From Pseudoalteromonas ostreae (GTDB taxonomy: Bacteria; Pseudomonadota; Gammaproteobacteria; Enterobacterales; Alteromonadaceae): a DNA stretch of 53,727 nucleotides. Location: positions 1 to 53,727 of the forward strand of contig NZ_JAGPYN010000029.1 of NCBI RefSeq assembly GCF_018069805.1. The letters run 5' to 3'. Shown one piece after another: positions 41,287 through 49,535 of the stretch (positions are counted from its first letter, which is position 1; every line of letters starts with the position of its first letter). Made by a program: the position numbers and the translations under genes. The notes beneath the pieces are model-generated. The model searched no databases. It had not been told where the DNA came from and worked only from the letters and a program-made list of their open reading frames with translations.

Positions 41287-42491
41287 CAGAAATACTGTTG
41301 ATCCGCACGGGTCAAACTCAACAAGAAAGTATTAATTGGCTGATTTACTCACCATTAGAACAAGAAATAATTGCCAGTGGCGGATTGCCGAACGCTGAGC
41401 AACTGAGTGAGTTAGTTGAAAAAGCACAGAGCCGTGAAGTTGTGGTATTACTACCATGCGATCAGGTGCAACTAAAAACCGTAATCCTGCCGACCAAATG
41501 GAATCGTAAGCTTGAGCAAGCGCTACCATATATGCTTGAAGAAGAGATTGCATGTGACGTAGATGATTTATTTATCGCGATTGCTGAACCTACTATGGTC
41601 GGTGACAAGCACGCCATTAAAGTTGCTATGACTGACCGAGAATGGTTTGAAACTTGGTTAGCTGTATTTACTGAACATGGAATTGAAGTGTTCAAACTGT
41701 TACCCGATGCATTATTGCTCCCTACTGCGGAACATGAGGGATTAAGCGTAATTGAGCTTAATAACCAATGGTTATGTAAGCAAGGCTCATGGCGGATAAG
41801 TGCTGTAGAGCAAAGCTGGTTAGCTGAGTATTTAACTGCTTTAGGTCACCCTGATGTTGCACATTACAGCCCTGCCTCGCAATTTCCAGAAACGGTTAAT
41901 CTTACGGCGCATACCGATGCTTATGATTTACCGCTGGCGTTATTTGCTAAACAATTACCTGAGATAAAATTCAATCTTCGCCAAGGCCAATATCAACTGA
42001 AAAAGAAAAGCGCATTATGGTGGGCGTATTGGCAAGGTGCCGCCATTGCAGCGAGTGTCGCGTTAGTTGGCTCTGTGGCTGTAAAAAGTATTGAATTGTA
42101 TCAGCTAAATAGTGAGCTTGAAGTCGCTAAAAAACAGGTGGTTGAGCGTTATCAAATAGCCTTTCCGGGGAAAACAGTTCGTCCGCATTTGATTAAAAAC
42201 CAAATTCAGGGTGAATTGGCTAAATTAGAGGGTGGTAGCAGTGCCGGCTTCCTAGACTTAACGAATGAGTTGGTGGGTGTATTTAGCCAAGTGCAAGAGT
42301 TTACCCCTGAGACATTACGTTACGATCAACGTCGTAATGAACTTAGAGTGCGTGCTCGCGGAAAAGATTTTCAAACCTTTGGTAAAGTTAAAGCAATTCT
42401 TGAACAGCGCGGATTAACTGTAGATCAAGGCTCATTAAATAATGATGGCGACTTTGTAGTCGGTGAAATAAAACTACGAGGTGCTGCATGA
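41283..42491 (+). CDS. gspL: GspL, type II secretion bitopic inner-membrane protein
   Basis: 402 residues from a GTG with GGAGG 7-8 nt upstream. Actin-like cytoplasmic domain (1-240: VVLLPCDQVQLKTVILP, QALPYMLEEEIACDVDDLFIA), a single membrane helix (about 247-270) and a periplasmic ferredoxin-like domain (about 310-400: LRYDQRRNELRVRARGKDF). It anchors the GspE ATPase. Overlaps gspM by 4 nt. Confidence 0.94.
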   Translation: MTEILLIRTGQTQQESINWLIYSPLEQEIIASGGLPNAEQLSELVEKAQSREVVVLLPCDQVQLKTVILPTKWNRKLEQALPYMLEEEIACDVDDLFIAIAEPTMVGDKHAIKVAMTDREWFETWLAVFTEHGIEVFKLLPDALLLPTAEHEGLSVIELNNQWLCKQGSWRISAVEQSWLAEYLTALGHPDVAHYSPASQFPETVNLTAHTDAYDLPLALFAKQLPEIKFNLRQGQYQLKKKSALWWAYWQGAAIAASVALVGSVAVKSIELYQLNSELEVAKKQVVERYQIAFPGKTVRPHLIKNQIQGELAKLEGGSSAGFLDLTNELVGVFSQVQEFTPETLRYDQRRNELRVRARGKDFQTFGKVKAILEQRGLTVDQGSLNNDGDFVVGEIKLRGAA

Positions 42492-42961
42492 AACAACAAC
42501 TTTTAAAACATTGGCGTGGCTTAAAAGATCAAGAACAGCAGTTGATGATGGTCGCGGGGGTTATTTTTGTTATTTTTATCTTAGTTATGGGTATTTTTAG
42601 ACCACTCAACAACGCGATAACTGAAGCTGAAAAAAACCAAGTTAAACAGCAAGAATTGTTAGCGTGGGTTGATAACAGTATTGTTAAACTCAAAGCGGGT
42701 AGTGCGCGTGCTGTTACAAGTGACCAAAACTTGAGTCAAATAGTTAATGCTAGCCGTGGTCGCTACGATATAACCATAAGCAAAATGCAGCCTAGCGATA
42801 ATTCATTAAGATTAACCATCGACTCGGTACAGTTTAATAAGCTCATAGAATGGCTTGATGAACTGGTAAACACTAAAGGCGTATTGATTGAAAATTTAGA
42901 TCTCAGTCGCGATGATAAACCAGGCTACGTGCGCGTTAGCCGACTGGTATTAGAGAAGTAA
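42488..42961 (+). CDS. gspM: GspM, type II secretion inner-membrane protein
   Basis: 157 residues: cytoplasmic stub, membrane helix about 18-37 (QLMMVAGVIFVIFILVMGIF) with the common W-x-x-L-x-x-xE-Q lead (WRGLKDQEQQ), then a periplasmic ferredoxin-like fold (DITISKMQPSDNSLRLTIDS, VLIENLDLSR). It partners GspL in the platform. Confidence 0.93.
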   Translation: MKQQLLKHWRGLKDQEQQLMMVAGVIFVIFILVMGIFRPLNNAITEAEKNQVKQQELLAWVDNSIVKLKAGSARAVTSDQNLSQIVNASRGRYDITISKMQPSDNSLRLTIDSVQFNKLIEWLDELVNTKGVLIENLDLSRDDKPGYVRVSRLVLEK

Positions 42962-42964
42962 AGA

Positions 42965-43723
42965 ATGAAAAAAATAGCGATTCTTATAGTAATATTTTTC
43001 TTCGGTTTTATCTTTTTTGCACTATTAAAAACGCCAGCTGCAGTTGCGCTTAATTTAGCAAATCCTTATTTGCCTAAAGATCTGCAAATAGGTAAAGCAT
43101 CGGGTAGCATTTGGCAGGGTAGAATCATGCAGCTGCGCTATCAAGATGAACAGATTAATAATTTAAACTGGGATATTTCTGGTTGGGCATTATTCACCGG
43201 ACAGCTTACAGGCAGTGTAAAGTTTGGTGATCCGCGACAGACCAGTGAACTGTCAGGGCGCGGTGACTTTAGTTATGGTTTACTTGATCAAGTAGTTGCA
43301 TTAAATGATGCTACATTGCGTTTGAGTGTTGAACGTGCGATGCAGCGTTTGCAGTTGCCATTACCTATTAATGCTAAAGGCAGAGTAATTGTTGAGTTAG
43401 ATGAATATCTCTCAGGAGCGCCTTATTGTGATGCATTAAAAGGTGAAATCGCCAGTGCAAACATCGATGTGCAAGGATTGTCTGGCTGGTTTAGCGTTGG
43501 TCCATTAAGTGGCAAGTTAAGCTGTAAGTCGGGCGATATAGCCGTGTTAGTTGATCCTGAGAACCGCTTAGGCTTAGCGGCTGATGCAACCTTAAAAGCA
43601 AACATGGACTTTAAAGTGGCTGGATATATCAAGCCAGAAGCATCACTACCAAAAGAAGTACACGATGCCGCCAAATTTTTAGGCCGTGCAGATAGTGATG
43701 GCCGTTACCCATTAAATTTTTAA
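42965..43723 (+). CDS. gspN: GspN, type II secretion accessory protein
   Basis: 252 residues with an N-terminal membrane anchor (about 3-22) and the GspN phrases ANPYLPKDLQIGKASGSIWQG and NNLNWDISGWALFTGQLTGSV. GspN is present in many but not all systems and is often dispensable. It starts 3 nt after gspM and is the last gsp gene here. No terminator is visible after it; the YecA-like gene follows after 18 nt and may be cotranscribed. Confidence 0.9.
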   Translation: MKKIAILIVIFFFGFIFFALLKTPAAVALNLANPYLPKDLQIGKASGSIWQGRIMQLRYQDEQINNLNWDISGWALFTGQLTGSVKFGDPRQTSELSGRGDFSYGLLDQVVALNDATLRLSVERAMQRLQLPLPINAKGRVIVELDEYLSGAPYCDALKGEIASANIDVQGLSGWFSVGPLSGKLSCKSGDIAVLVDPENRLGLAADATLKANMDFKVAGYIKPEASLPKEVHDAAKFLGRADSDGRYPLNF

Positions 43724-43741
43724 ACAAGGCTGAATTGTTTT

Positions 43742-44362
43742 ATGCAAATTCCTGAATTTACACAGCAACATGGCCAGCAGTTAAGTACGTATTTAGCGAG
43801 CCGCAATGGCGCCATGACATTTGTGCAGAGCCAAGGTTACTTATTTGCGGTTATTTGCTCTCCTGAGCCATTAGACGTACACGAGTGGCTTGAGCAGATA
43901 GTGCCAGATGCACACGGCCAGCTAGAAGAACAAACATTATTTGCATTTATGGCTTTGTATCATCAGATCAGTGAGCAAGTTTATGAAACAGGTTTTAAGC
44001 TCCCTGTAAGTTTACTGGTGAGTGATCAAGATGACAGCTACCTAGATTTGCATGAATGCCAGCAATGGTGTCAGGGTTTTGTTCAGGGAGCACAGGTGTA
44101 TATTGATAAGCTAATGCAAGCTGATGCACTGACAACAGACTTAACTGATGCATTGCAAACCGCTTACGCCAGTTTAGGCTTTTTTGCTTTAGAGCCCCAG
44201 CTTATCACAACAATTGCCCAGCAAAATCAGCTTAGTGAAATACAACTATGCCAGCAACAGTATGAACTAATGGGAGATTTTGCATTAGGATTTGCTGAGT
44301 TAATAGAAATTATCGCGGTGCAAAGTGGTTTGTACGCAGATGAAGAAGATGGTTGGAGTTAG
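43742..44362 (+). CDS. YecA/YgfB-like UPF0149 family protein
   Basis: 206-residue acidic soluble protein. It resembles the UPF0149 (YecA/YgfB) fold, recognised from QGYLFAVICSPEPLDVHEWLEQIVPDA, the central CQQWCQGFVQGAQVY and the terminal ELMGDFALGFAELIEII. The C-terminal SEC-C-type zinc motif of long YecA proteins is absent. Function is not established in the family. It lies 18 nt after gspN and is convergent with the small gene ending at 44365. Confidence 0.72.
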   Translation: MQIPEFTQQHGQQLSTYLASRNGAMTFVQSQGYLFAVICSPEPLDVHEWLEQIVPDAHGQLEEQTLFAFMALYHQISEQVYETGFKLPVSLLVSDQDDSYLDLHECQQWCQGFVQGAQVYIDKLMQADALTTDLTDALQTAYASLGFFALEPQLITTIAQQNQLSEIQLCQQQYELMGDFALGFAELIEIIAVQSGLYADEEDGWS

Positions 44363-44364
44363 CA

Positions 44365-44568
44365 TTATGCTAAATCCAACACAATTTCAGTACAGCCCTT
44401 AGGGCATTTAGCAACCCCTTGGCCGGGTTGCTGAGTCTTTAAATCTAACGTTAATATGCCTTGGCATACTTCACATTTAACCGTTTGTCCTTTTGCCAGC
44501 TTCTTCAGTAGGTTTTTATGTTGGTTAAACGATGCGCTGCTTTTTTTTGTTAAAGCTGAAAAATCCAC
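44365..44568 (-). CDS. Small uncharacterised protein with a zinc-ribbon-like cysteine pattern
   Basis: 67 residues from a GTG at 44568; AGAGG lies 7 nt upstream. A lysine-rich N-terminal half (HKNLLKKLAKGQ) leads to VKCEVCQGIL and AKCPKGCTE, that is CxxC and CxxxC pairs 20 residues apart, suggesting a bound metal. I do not recognise the family. Its start overlaps the preceding gene's TAG by one base (TAGTG), so the two are translationally coupled. Confidence 0.65.
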   Translation of the reverse strand: MDFSALTKKSSASFNQHKNLLKKLAKGQTVKCEVCQGILTLDLKTQQPGQGVAKCPKGCTEIVLDLA

Positions 44569-44927
44569 TATTTACCTCTGCGCTCAGCCAATGATGTTGA
44601 GACGATGTCACACACTGTATTTAAACGATCTTCGTAAAAATATAAGTTGAGATCTTTACTGCGGCAGTAACGAGTATGGAATAGCTGCAGCTGTTCATCA
44701 GTTTGCATGGTTTCTTCTAAATACTCTAACTCGCTTTCTGAGAGTGTTAGTTCTGACTTGATGCGGTTTTTTGCCATGCTCGCAGCGGGTCCACGGTTAA
44801 TATTGCTAGCACTACTTAATAGTCCTACACCTTCTCCTAATAACTTTTCTCGAGGCTCTTTTATCATTGGATGATCAATTGTGAATAATGCAAGTATCAC
44901 TACAACTAGTACAAGGAATTTTTTCAT
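44568..44927 (-). CDS. Small uncharacterised membrane-anchored or secreted protein
   Basis: 119 residues. Residues 2-16 are hydrophobic (KKFLVLVVVILALFT), an anchor or uncleaved signal. The rest is a charged soluble domain (LTLSESELEYLEETMQ, QLQLFHTRYCRSKDLNLYFYEDRL, NTVCDIVSTSLAERR) with two cysteines that could pair outside the cytoplasm. I do not recognise the family. It is followed with a one-base overlap by the small cysteine-rich gene. Confidence 0.7.
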   Translation of the reverse strand: MKKFLVLVVVILALFTIDHPMIKEPREKLLGEGVGLLSSASNINRGPAASMAKNRIKSELTLSESELEYLEETMQTDEQLQLFHTRYCRSKDLNLYFYEDRLNTVCDIVSTSLAERRGK

Positions 44928-45082
44928 ATGTGAGTAAACTTTGATCTGAACGGGTACGAATTAGGCACCAGTGTAATAAAATGCCCCTTTGTAAAGCAAG
45001 CAAGTTAGGTGAATAAATTATTATCAATGAATATCAGCTTTTTTGAGGAGAATTGATATAATGACTGAGAACAATTGGATTT

Positions 45083-45098
45083 TTCAGAAATCTCTGAA
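45083..45098. promoter_or_regulatory. Palindrome upstream of ccoG
   Basis: TTCAGAAATCTCTGAA is a perfect inverted repeat (6-bp arms, 4-nt centre) in the 291-bp gap between the small membrane protein and ccoG. No FNR site of the TTGAT-N4-ATCAA type is complete nearby, only one TTGAT half-site at 45055-45059. Function unknown; the rest of the gap shows nothing I can name. Confidence 0.35.
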
Positions 45099-45218
45099 CT
45101 TTTACAGCACAGAAGTTTAGTTTGCACTATTTTAAAATGTAAGCTTAGTTGTTAATTATCTAAATAATGCAATATGGTTGTTTGACTTTCATTCTCCAAG
45201 CGGCGTTGAGGAACTTCG

Positions 45219-46649
45219 ATGGATCAGCAAATAAAAGTAAAAAATATTCCAAGTGAGGTCAAGATCGAAAAGCCTGATCTATACACTCAACAGGATAGAT
45301 TTAATCCTCGCAATCGCATTTATGTGCGTGCGGTTAAAGGGTTACATCAACTATTAAGACAGCGTATTGGTTTTCTTGGCATGCTGGCTTTTATGGCTTT
45401 ACCTTGGATAAACTTTAACGGCCAGCAAGCCGTGTTGTTTGACCTGATAGGTCAAAAATATAACATCTTTGGGCTAACTCTATGGCCACAAGATTTTACT
45501 ATTCTTGCTTTTATTCTGATGCTTGCTGCATTCGCGTTATTCTTAGTAACCACCTTTTATGGTCGGGTTTGGTGTGGTTATACATGCCCGCAAACAGTGT
45601 GGACGTTTATTTTTATTTGGTTTGAAGAAAAGTTCGAAGGGACAGCTAATCAGCGTAAGAAGCTTGATCAGCGACCTATGGACTTTGATAAATTTTGGCG
45701 TAAGACAGCCAAGCATACCAGTTGGGTAGCCTTTTCTTTATACACCGCACTGAGCTTTGTTGGTTATTTCACACCTATTCGCGAGCTGTTGCAGGATTTT
45801 ATTACTTTTGATGTAGGTAGCTATGCATTGGTTAGCATTATCGTATTTACTGTATGTACTTATGGTAATGCTGGTTGGATGCGCGAAATTATGTGCTTGC
45901 ATATCTGCCCGTATTCGCGCTTTCAATCTGCAATGTTTGATAAAGATACCTTCACAGTAAGCTACGATGAAAAACGTGGTGAAAATCGTGGGCCACGTAG
46001 TCGTAAACAAGATCGACAAGAGCTTAGCTTAGGTGACTGTATTGACTGTAATTTGTGCGTACAAGTATGCCCAACAGGAATCGATATTCGCAATGGCTTG
46101 CAAGCGGAGTGCATTAACTGTGGCGCCTGTATCGATGCCTGCGATGGGGTAATGGACAAAATGAATTATCCGCGCGGGCTTATTTCATATACCACTGAGC
46201 GTAACCTCGAAACGCCAGAGCATAAAACCAACCCCCTGCGTGCTAAGATTATTGGTTATATTGTTATATTAGTGGTGCTCAGCGCAGCGCTGGTAACGAA
46301 TATTGTGATGCGTAAGCCAATGGACTTAGATATTATTCGCGATCGAAATCAACTCTATCGAGTCGATTTTAATGGGCTTGTCGAAAATACCTACACACTT
46401 AAAGTGATCAACAAAGCACAATACGAGCAAACCTTTAATATTAAGGTGGTAGGACTGGAGAACTTTAAGTACATAGGTAAGCAAACTTTTACCGTACAAG
46501 CGGGCGAATCGCACAACGTGCCATTATCATTGGTGATGGATCCGTATGATTTGAAAGCGCCGATGACCGAGTTTAATTTTGTATTATCGCCAGTGGACAA
46601 TCCAAGTTCACAAATTTCGCAGCCGAGTAACTTCTTTAAAGCGCGATAG
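45219..46649 (+). CDS. ccoG: CcoG (RdxA/FixG), cbb3 oxidase copper-handling iron-sulfur membrane protein
   Basis: 476 residues. It reduces Cu(II) to Cu(I) for cbb3 cytochrome oxidase assembly in the family. Membrane helices lie near 50-68, 90-110, 170-190, 205-225 and 342-362. CGYTCPQTVW and CLHICPYSRFQSAMFD are the membrane-region cysteine motifs. Two 4Fe-4S clusters are carried by CIDCNLCVQVCPTGIDIRNG and CINCGACIDACD from residue 274 on; the C-terminal Ig-like domain (about 375-476) is intact. The ccoNOPQ genes are not in the window. A GAGG site precedes the ATG. Confidence 0.93.
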   Translation: MDQQIKVKNIPSEVKIEKPDLYTQQDRFNPRNRIYVRAVKGLHQLLRQRIGFLGMLAFMALPWINFNGQQAVLFDLIGQKYNIFGLTLWPQDFTILAFILMLAAFALFLVTTFYGRVWCGYTCPQTVWTFIFIWFEEKFEGTANQRKKLDQRPMDFDKFWRKTAKHTSWVAFSLYTALSFVGYFTPIRELLQDFITFDVGSYALVSIIVFTVCTYGNAGWMREIMCLHICPYSRFQSAMFDKDTFTVSYDEKRGENRGPRSRKQDRQELSLGDCIDCNLCVQVCPTGIDIRNGLQAECINCGACIDACDGVMDKMNYPRGLISYTTERNLETPEHKTNPLRAKIIGYIVILVVLSAALVTNIVMRKPMDLDIIRDRNQLYRVDFNGLVENTYTLKVINKAQYEQTFNIKVVGLENFKYIGKQTFTVQAGESHNVPLSLVMDPYDLKAPMTEFNFVLSPVDNPSSQISQPSNFFKAR

Positions 46650-46670
46650 TTAAGTACACTGATAACAAAT

Positions 46671-46697
46671 AAAAAGCGGGATTTTCCCGCTTTTTTT
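46671..46697 (+). terminator. Terminator of ccoG
   Basis: AAAAAGCGGGA / TCCCGCTTTTT, an 11-bp stem with loop TTT, then more T residues, 21 nt after the ccoG stop. Confidence 0.9.
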
Positions 46698-46713
46698 ATA
46701 ATTGATGAGAATT

Positions 46714-47691
46714 ATGAGTAAATTTAGTTTTGTTGACCTCACCCCAGATTCGATTTTAGATGCGGTCGAAAGTATTGGTATTTACGCAGAGTCTGGCTTA
46801 TTAGCACTGAACAGTTACGAAAACCGTGTCTATCAATTCAAAGCTGAAGATGGCCTACGTTATGTGGTGAAATTTTATCGCCCCGAGCGCTGGAGTAAGG
46901 CACAAATACTCGAAGAGCATAGTTTTGCATTTGAATTGGCTGATGCTGAAGTGCCTGTAGTTGCGCCGATACAGCGTAATGGCGAAAGCTTATTTGAGCA
47001 TAATGGTTATCTATTTACTTTGTTCCCAAGTGTCGGGGGGCGCATCTTTGAAGTTGATAATCTTGATCAGTTAGATGTGTTAGGACGCTTGATTGGTCGG
47101 ATGCATCAAGCAGCTAAAGCGAATGTTTTTAGCGAACGTCCGGTCATAGGGTGTGACGAGTATCTAGATACAGCTAAAATTCAGTTACAAAACAGTAATC
47201 TGGTGCCTAGCAGTTTAACTACCGCGTTTTATACTATTTTGGATATGGTGATCGCTAAAACGAAATCGCTTTACCAGCAGGTGGATGCTATACGCTTACA
47301 TGGTGATTGCCATGCCGGTAATATTCTGTGGGCCGGTGATGCGTTGATGTTTGTTGATTTGGACGATAGTCGTCAAGGGCCTGCGATTCAAGATTTATGG
47401 ATGATGCTCAGTGGCGATCGAAACAATCAACTGTTACAGTTAGATACCTTAGTGGCTGCCTATGAAGAATTTTGTGATTTTGATCACACTCAACTCAAAT
47501 TAATTGAACCATTACGCGCAATGCGTATGATTCATTATATGGGGTGGCTAGCTAAACGTTGGGAAGATCCGGCATTTCCGAGGAACTTTTCATGGTTTGC
47601 TGATGACAAATACTGGGAGCAACAAATTTTAGCGCTGAAAGAGCAGTATTCTGCACTTCAAGAGCCGCCGCTGAAGTTGCTGCCTAACTAA
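46714..47691 (+). CDS. srkA: SrkA (YihE), stress response kinase A
   Basis: 325 residues from the ATG at 46714 (E. coli 328); in-frame TTG 46702 and ATG 46705 are less likely since GAGA sits 5-7 nt before 46714. APH-like Ser/Thr kinase: NSYENRVYQFKAEDG and VVKFYRPERWS carry the glycine loop and ATP lysine; LHGDCHAGNILW is the catalytic loop and FVDLDDSRQGPAIQDLWMML the metal-binding segment. It counteracts stress-induced death in E. coli. The srkA-dsbA neighbourhood is conserved across gammaproteobacteria. Confidence 0.93.
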   Translation: MSKFSFVDLTPDSILDAVESIGIYAESGLLALNSYENRVYQFKAEDGLRYVVKFYRPERWSKAQILEEHSFAFELADAEVPVVAPIQRNGESLFEHNGYLFTLFPSVGGRIFEVDNLDQLDVLGRLIGRMHQAAKANVFSERPVIGCDEYLDTAKIQLQNSNLVPSSLTTAFYTILDMVIAKTKSLYQQVDAIRLHGDCHAGNILWAGDALMFVDLDDSRQGPAIQDLWMMLSGDRNNQLLQLDTLVAAYEEFCDFDHTQLKLIEPLRAMRMIHYMGWLAKRWEDPAFPRNFSWFADDKYWEQQILALKEQYSALQEPPLKLLPN

Positions 47692-47720
47692 TTATTAAAA
47701 ATATCTGAAACGAGAGTCCA

Positions 47721-48344
47721 ATGCTTAACAAACTAAAATTGAGTTTACTACTGCTATGCCTACCTTTTGCTGCGATGGCCGCAGATTTTAAAGCTGGTGA
47801 GCACTATGACGTACTAAAAATTGAAAAAAGTAAAACCCCACAAGTAACAGAGTTCTTTTCATTTTATTGCCCGCACTGTTTTAAGTTTGAAGCTGTAGCT
47901 AAAGCAATGGAAAAAAGCTTGCCTGCAGGTACTGAGTTTGTAAAAAACCATGTCAACTTTTTAGGTGGTTTATCGCCAGAAGTGCAAAGTAATTTGAGCT
48001 ATGCATATATCATCGCTAAACAGCATAACAAAGGTGAGCAAGTTGCAGATCAAATGTTTGACAGCATTCATATAAAACGTGCTCCACTCAATAACATTAA
48101 AGACGTCAAAGCATTACTTGCAGTTAATGGTATTGATAACGATACCTTTGATAAAGATATTGCCAGCATGCCTGTGATTGCGGCGGAAAAAGCCATGCAA
48201 GACAAGCAAAATAAGTTTTCACAAATGGGAGCCTTAACCGGTGTACCAACGTTTATCGTTAATGATAAATACAAAATCAATATCAATACCATCAAGAGCC
48301 AAGAGCAGCTTGATGAGTTAGTTGCCTTTTTATTACAACAATAA
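47721..48344 (+). CDS. dsbA: DsbA, periplasmic thiol:disulfide oxidoreductase (first copy)
   Basis: 207 residues with a signal peptide to about A20 (LLLCLPFAAMA). The thioredoxin fold has active site CPHC at C50-C53 (FSFYCPHCFKFE) and the cis-proline loop TGVPTFIVN. It puts disulfide bonds into secreted proteins, including many type II secretion substrates. It lies 29 nt after srkA; no terminator intervenes, so cotranscription is likely. Confidence 0.95.
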   Translation: MLNKLKLSLLLLCLPFAAMAADFKAGEHYDVLKIEKSKTPQVTEFFSFYCPHCFKFEAVAKAMEKSLPAGTEFVKNHVNFLGGLSPEVQSNLSYAYIIAKQHNKGEQVADQMFDSIHIKRAPLNNIKDVKALLAVNGIDNDTFDKDIASMPVIAAEKAMQDKQNKFSQMGALTGVPTFIVNDKYKININTIKSQEQLDELVAFLLQQ

Positions 48345-48378
48345 GCTATTAAAACAATAATTTTTGGAGTTTTTACCG

Positions 48379-49017
48379 ATGATCAAATTAGTTAAAGCAG
48401 GATTGCTGGCACTTTTATTACCATTAGCCGCGAATGCAGCACCAACAACTTATGAAGAAGGTGTGCATTATGATGTAGTATCTGAGCGCGCTAGTAAAAA
48501 GCCAGAGGTAAAAGAGTTTTTCTCATTTTATTGTCCAGCGTGTAATAACTACGAAGCTCTATTAGTTGAGGTTAAACCTAAACTTGATACAAGTATTGAG
48601 TTTAAAAAGAGCCATGTCGATTTTGTTGGTGTGCGTGATCCTGAAAATCAACAAATGATTTCACAGGCACTTGCAACAGCTGAAGTACTACCACAAAAAG
48701 ATGCCATTATTGCAGCTATGTTTAATCATGTTCACGTTAAACGTGCTAAGTTTAATGAATTAGCTGATGTTAAAGATGTATTTGTCGCGCAAGGTGTTGA
48801 CGGTGATAAGTTTGATAAACTGTATAAAAGTTTTTCAGTACGCACTATGAGTTCAAAAATGAAGCGTGACCAAGATTACTATAAAGATAAGGGGGCACTG
48901 CGTGGCGTACCAACATTTATCGTAAATGGTAAATATAAGCTTAACCTAGGTCGTGAATCAGGTATTACTGAGCCTGAAGATATTAGCAAATTGATTAATT
49001 ACTTAGCTGCTAAATAG
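48379..49017 (+). CDS. DsbA-like periplasmic oxidoreductase (second copy, CPAC active site)
   Basis: 212 residues from the ATG at 48379 with TTGGAG 9 nt upstream. Signal peptide to about A20. Active site CPAC (C52-C55) in FSFYCPACNNYE, cis-proline loop RGVPTFIVNGKYK. It shares the overall framework with the gene just upstream (34 nt away) but differs in the active-site dipeptide and much of the helical domain, so it is an older tandem duplicate. Ala in place of His in the CxxC dipeptide is expected to lower oxidising power; a specialised substrate or isomerase-like role is possible. Confidence 0.9.
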   Translation: MIKLVKAGLLALLLPLAANAAPTTYEEGVHYDVVSERASKKPEVKEFFSFYCPACNNYEALLVEVKPKLDTSIEFKKSHVDFVGVRDPENQQMISQALATAEVLPQKDAIIAAMFNHVHVKRAKFNELADVKDVFVAQGVDGDKFDKLYKSFSVRTMSSKMKRDQDYYKDKGALRGVPTFIVNGKYKLNLGRESGITEPEDISKLINYLAAK

Positions 49018-49037
49018 AGCTGTTTAGTGTTTATTGT

Positions 49038-49063
49038 AAAAGCTCCGTACGCGGAGCTTTTTT
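49038..49063 (+). terminator. Terminator of the srkA-dsbA-dsbA operon
   Basis: AGCTCCG (49041-49047) and CGGAGCT (49052-49058) with loop TACG, flanked by AAA and TTTTT, 20 nt after the stop of the second dsbA gene. Confidence 0.88.
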
Positions 49064-49080
49064 GTTACAGGTGGTAAGAA

Positions 49081-49530
49081 ATGCATAAAATACTGGTTTC
49101 AAGTTGCTTACTTGGTGCTCCCGTGCGCTACGATGGTAGCGGACAACAGTTACTCCATCCTCAGCTTATCGCATGGCAGCAGCAGGGACGTATTGTCGCT
49201 TTTTGTCCTGAGATTGCTGCTGGTTTATCCACACCTAGAGATCCTGCTGAAATCGTCAACGGTAAAGTGATTACCAATACTGGTGATGATGTGACACCGG
49301 AATTTCAGCTAGGTGCAAAACAAGCATTACGCCTTTGCCAACAATACAATATTCGTTTTGCGCTATTAAAGGAATCAAGTCCTTCTTGTGGTCGTAATAC
49401 AATTTACGATGGCTCGCACAGTGGTATTAAGGTGGTTGGAATGGGATTAACGGCTTCGCTATTAGAAAAGAATGGTATTAAAGTCTTTAGTGAGCAGCAA
49501 ATGCCAGCGCTAGTAAAAGCACTGGCATAA
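49081..49530 (+). CDS. DUF523 family protein (YbbK-like)
   Basis: 149 residues. The family signatures are present: KILVSSCLLGAPVRYDG at the N-terminus, AFCPEIAAGLSTPRDPAEI in the middle and LLKESSPSCGRNTIYDG with conserved cysteines towards the C-terminus. The family is widespread; its biochemical role is not settled. It is convergent with trmA, with 5 nt between the stops and no hairpin. Confidence 0.85.
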   Translation: MHKILVSSCLLGAPVRYDGSGQQLLHPQLIAWQQQGRIVAFCPEIAAGLSTPRDPAEIVNGKVITNTGDDVTPEFQLGAKQALRLCQQYNIRFALLKESSPSCGRNTIYDGSHSGIKVVGMGLTASLLEKNGIKVFSEQQMPALVKALA

Positions 49531-49535
49531 AGACT

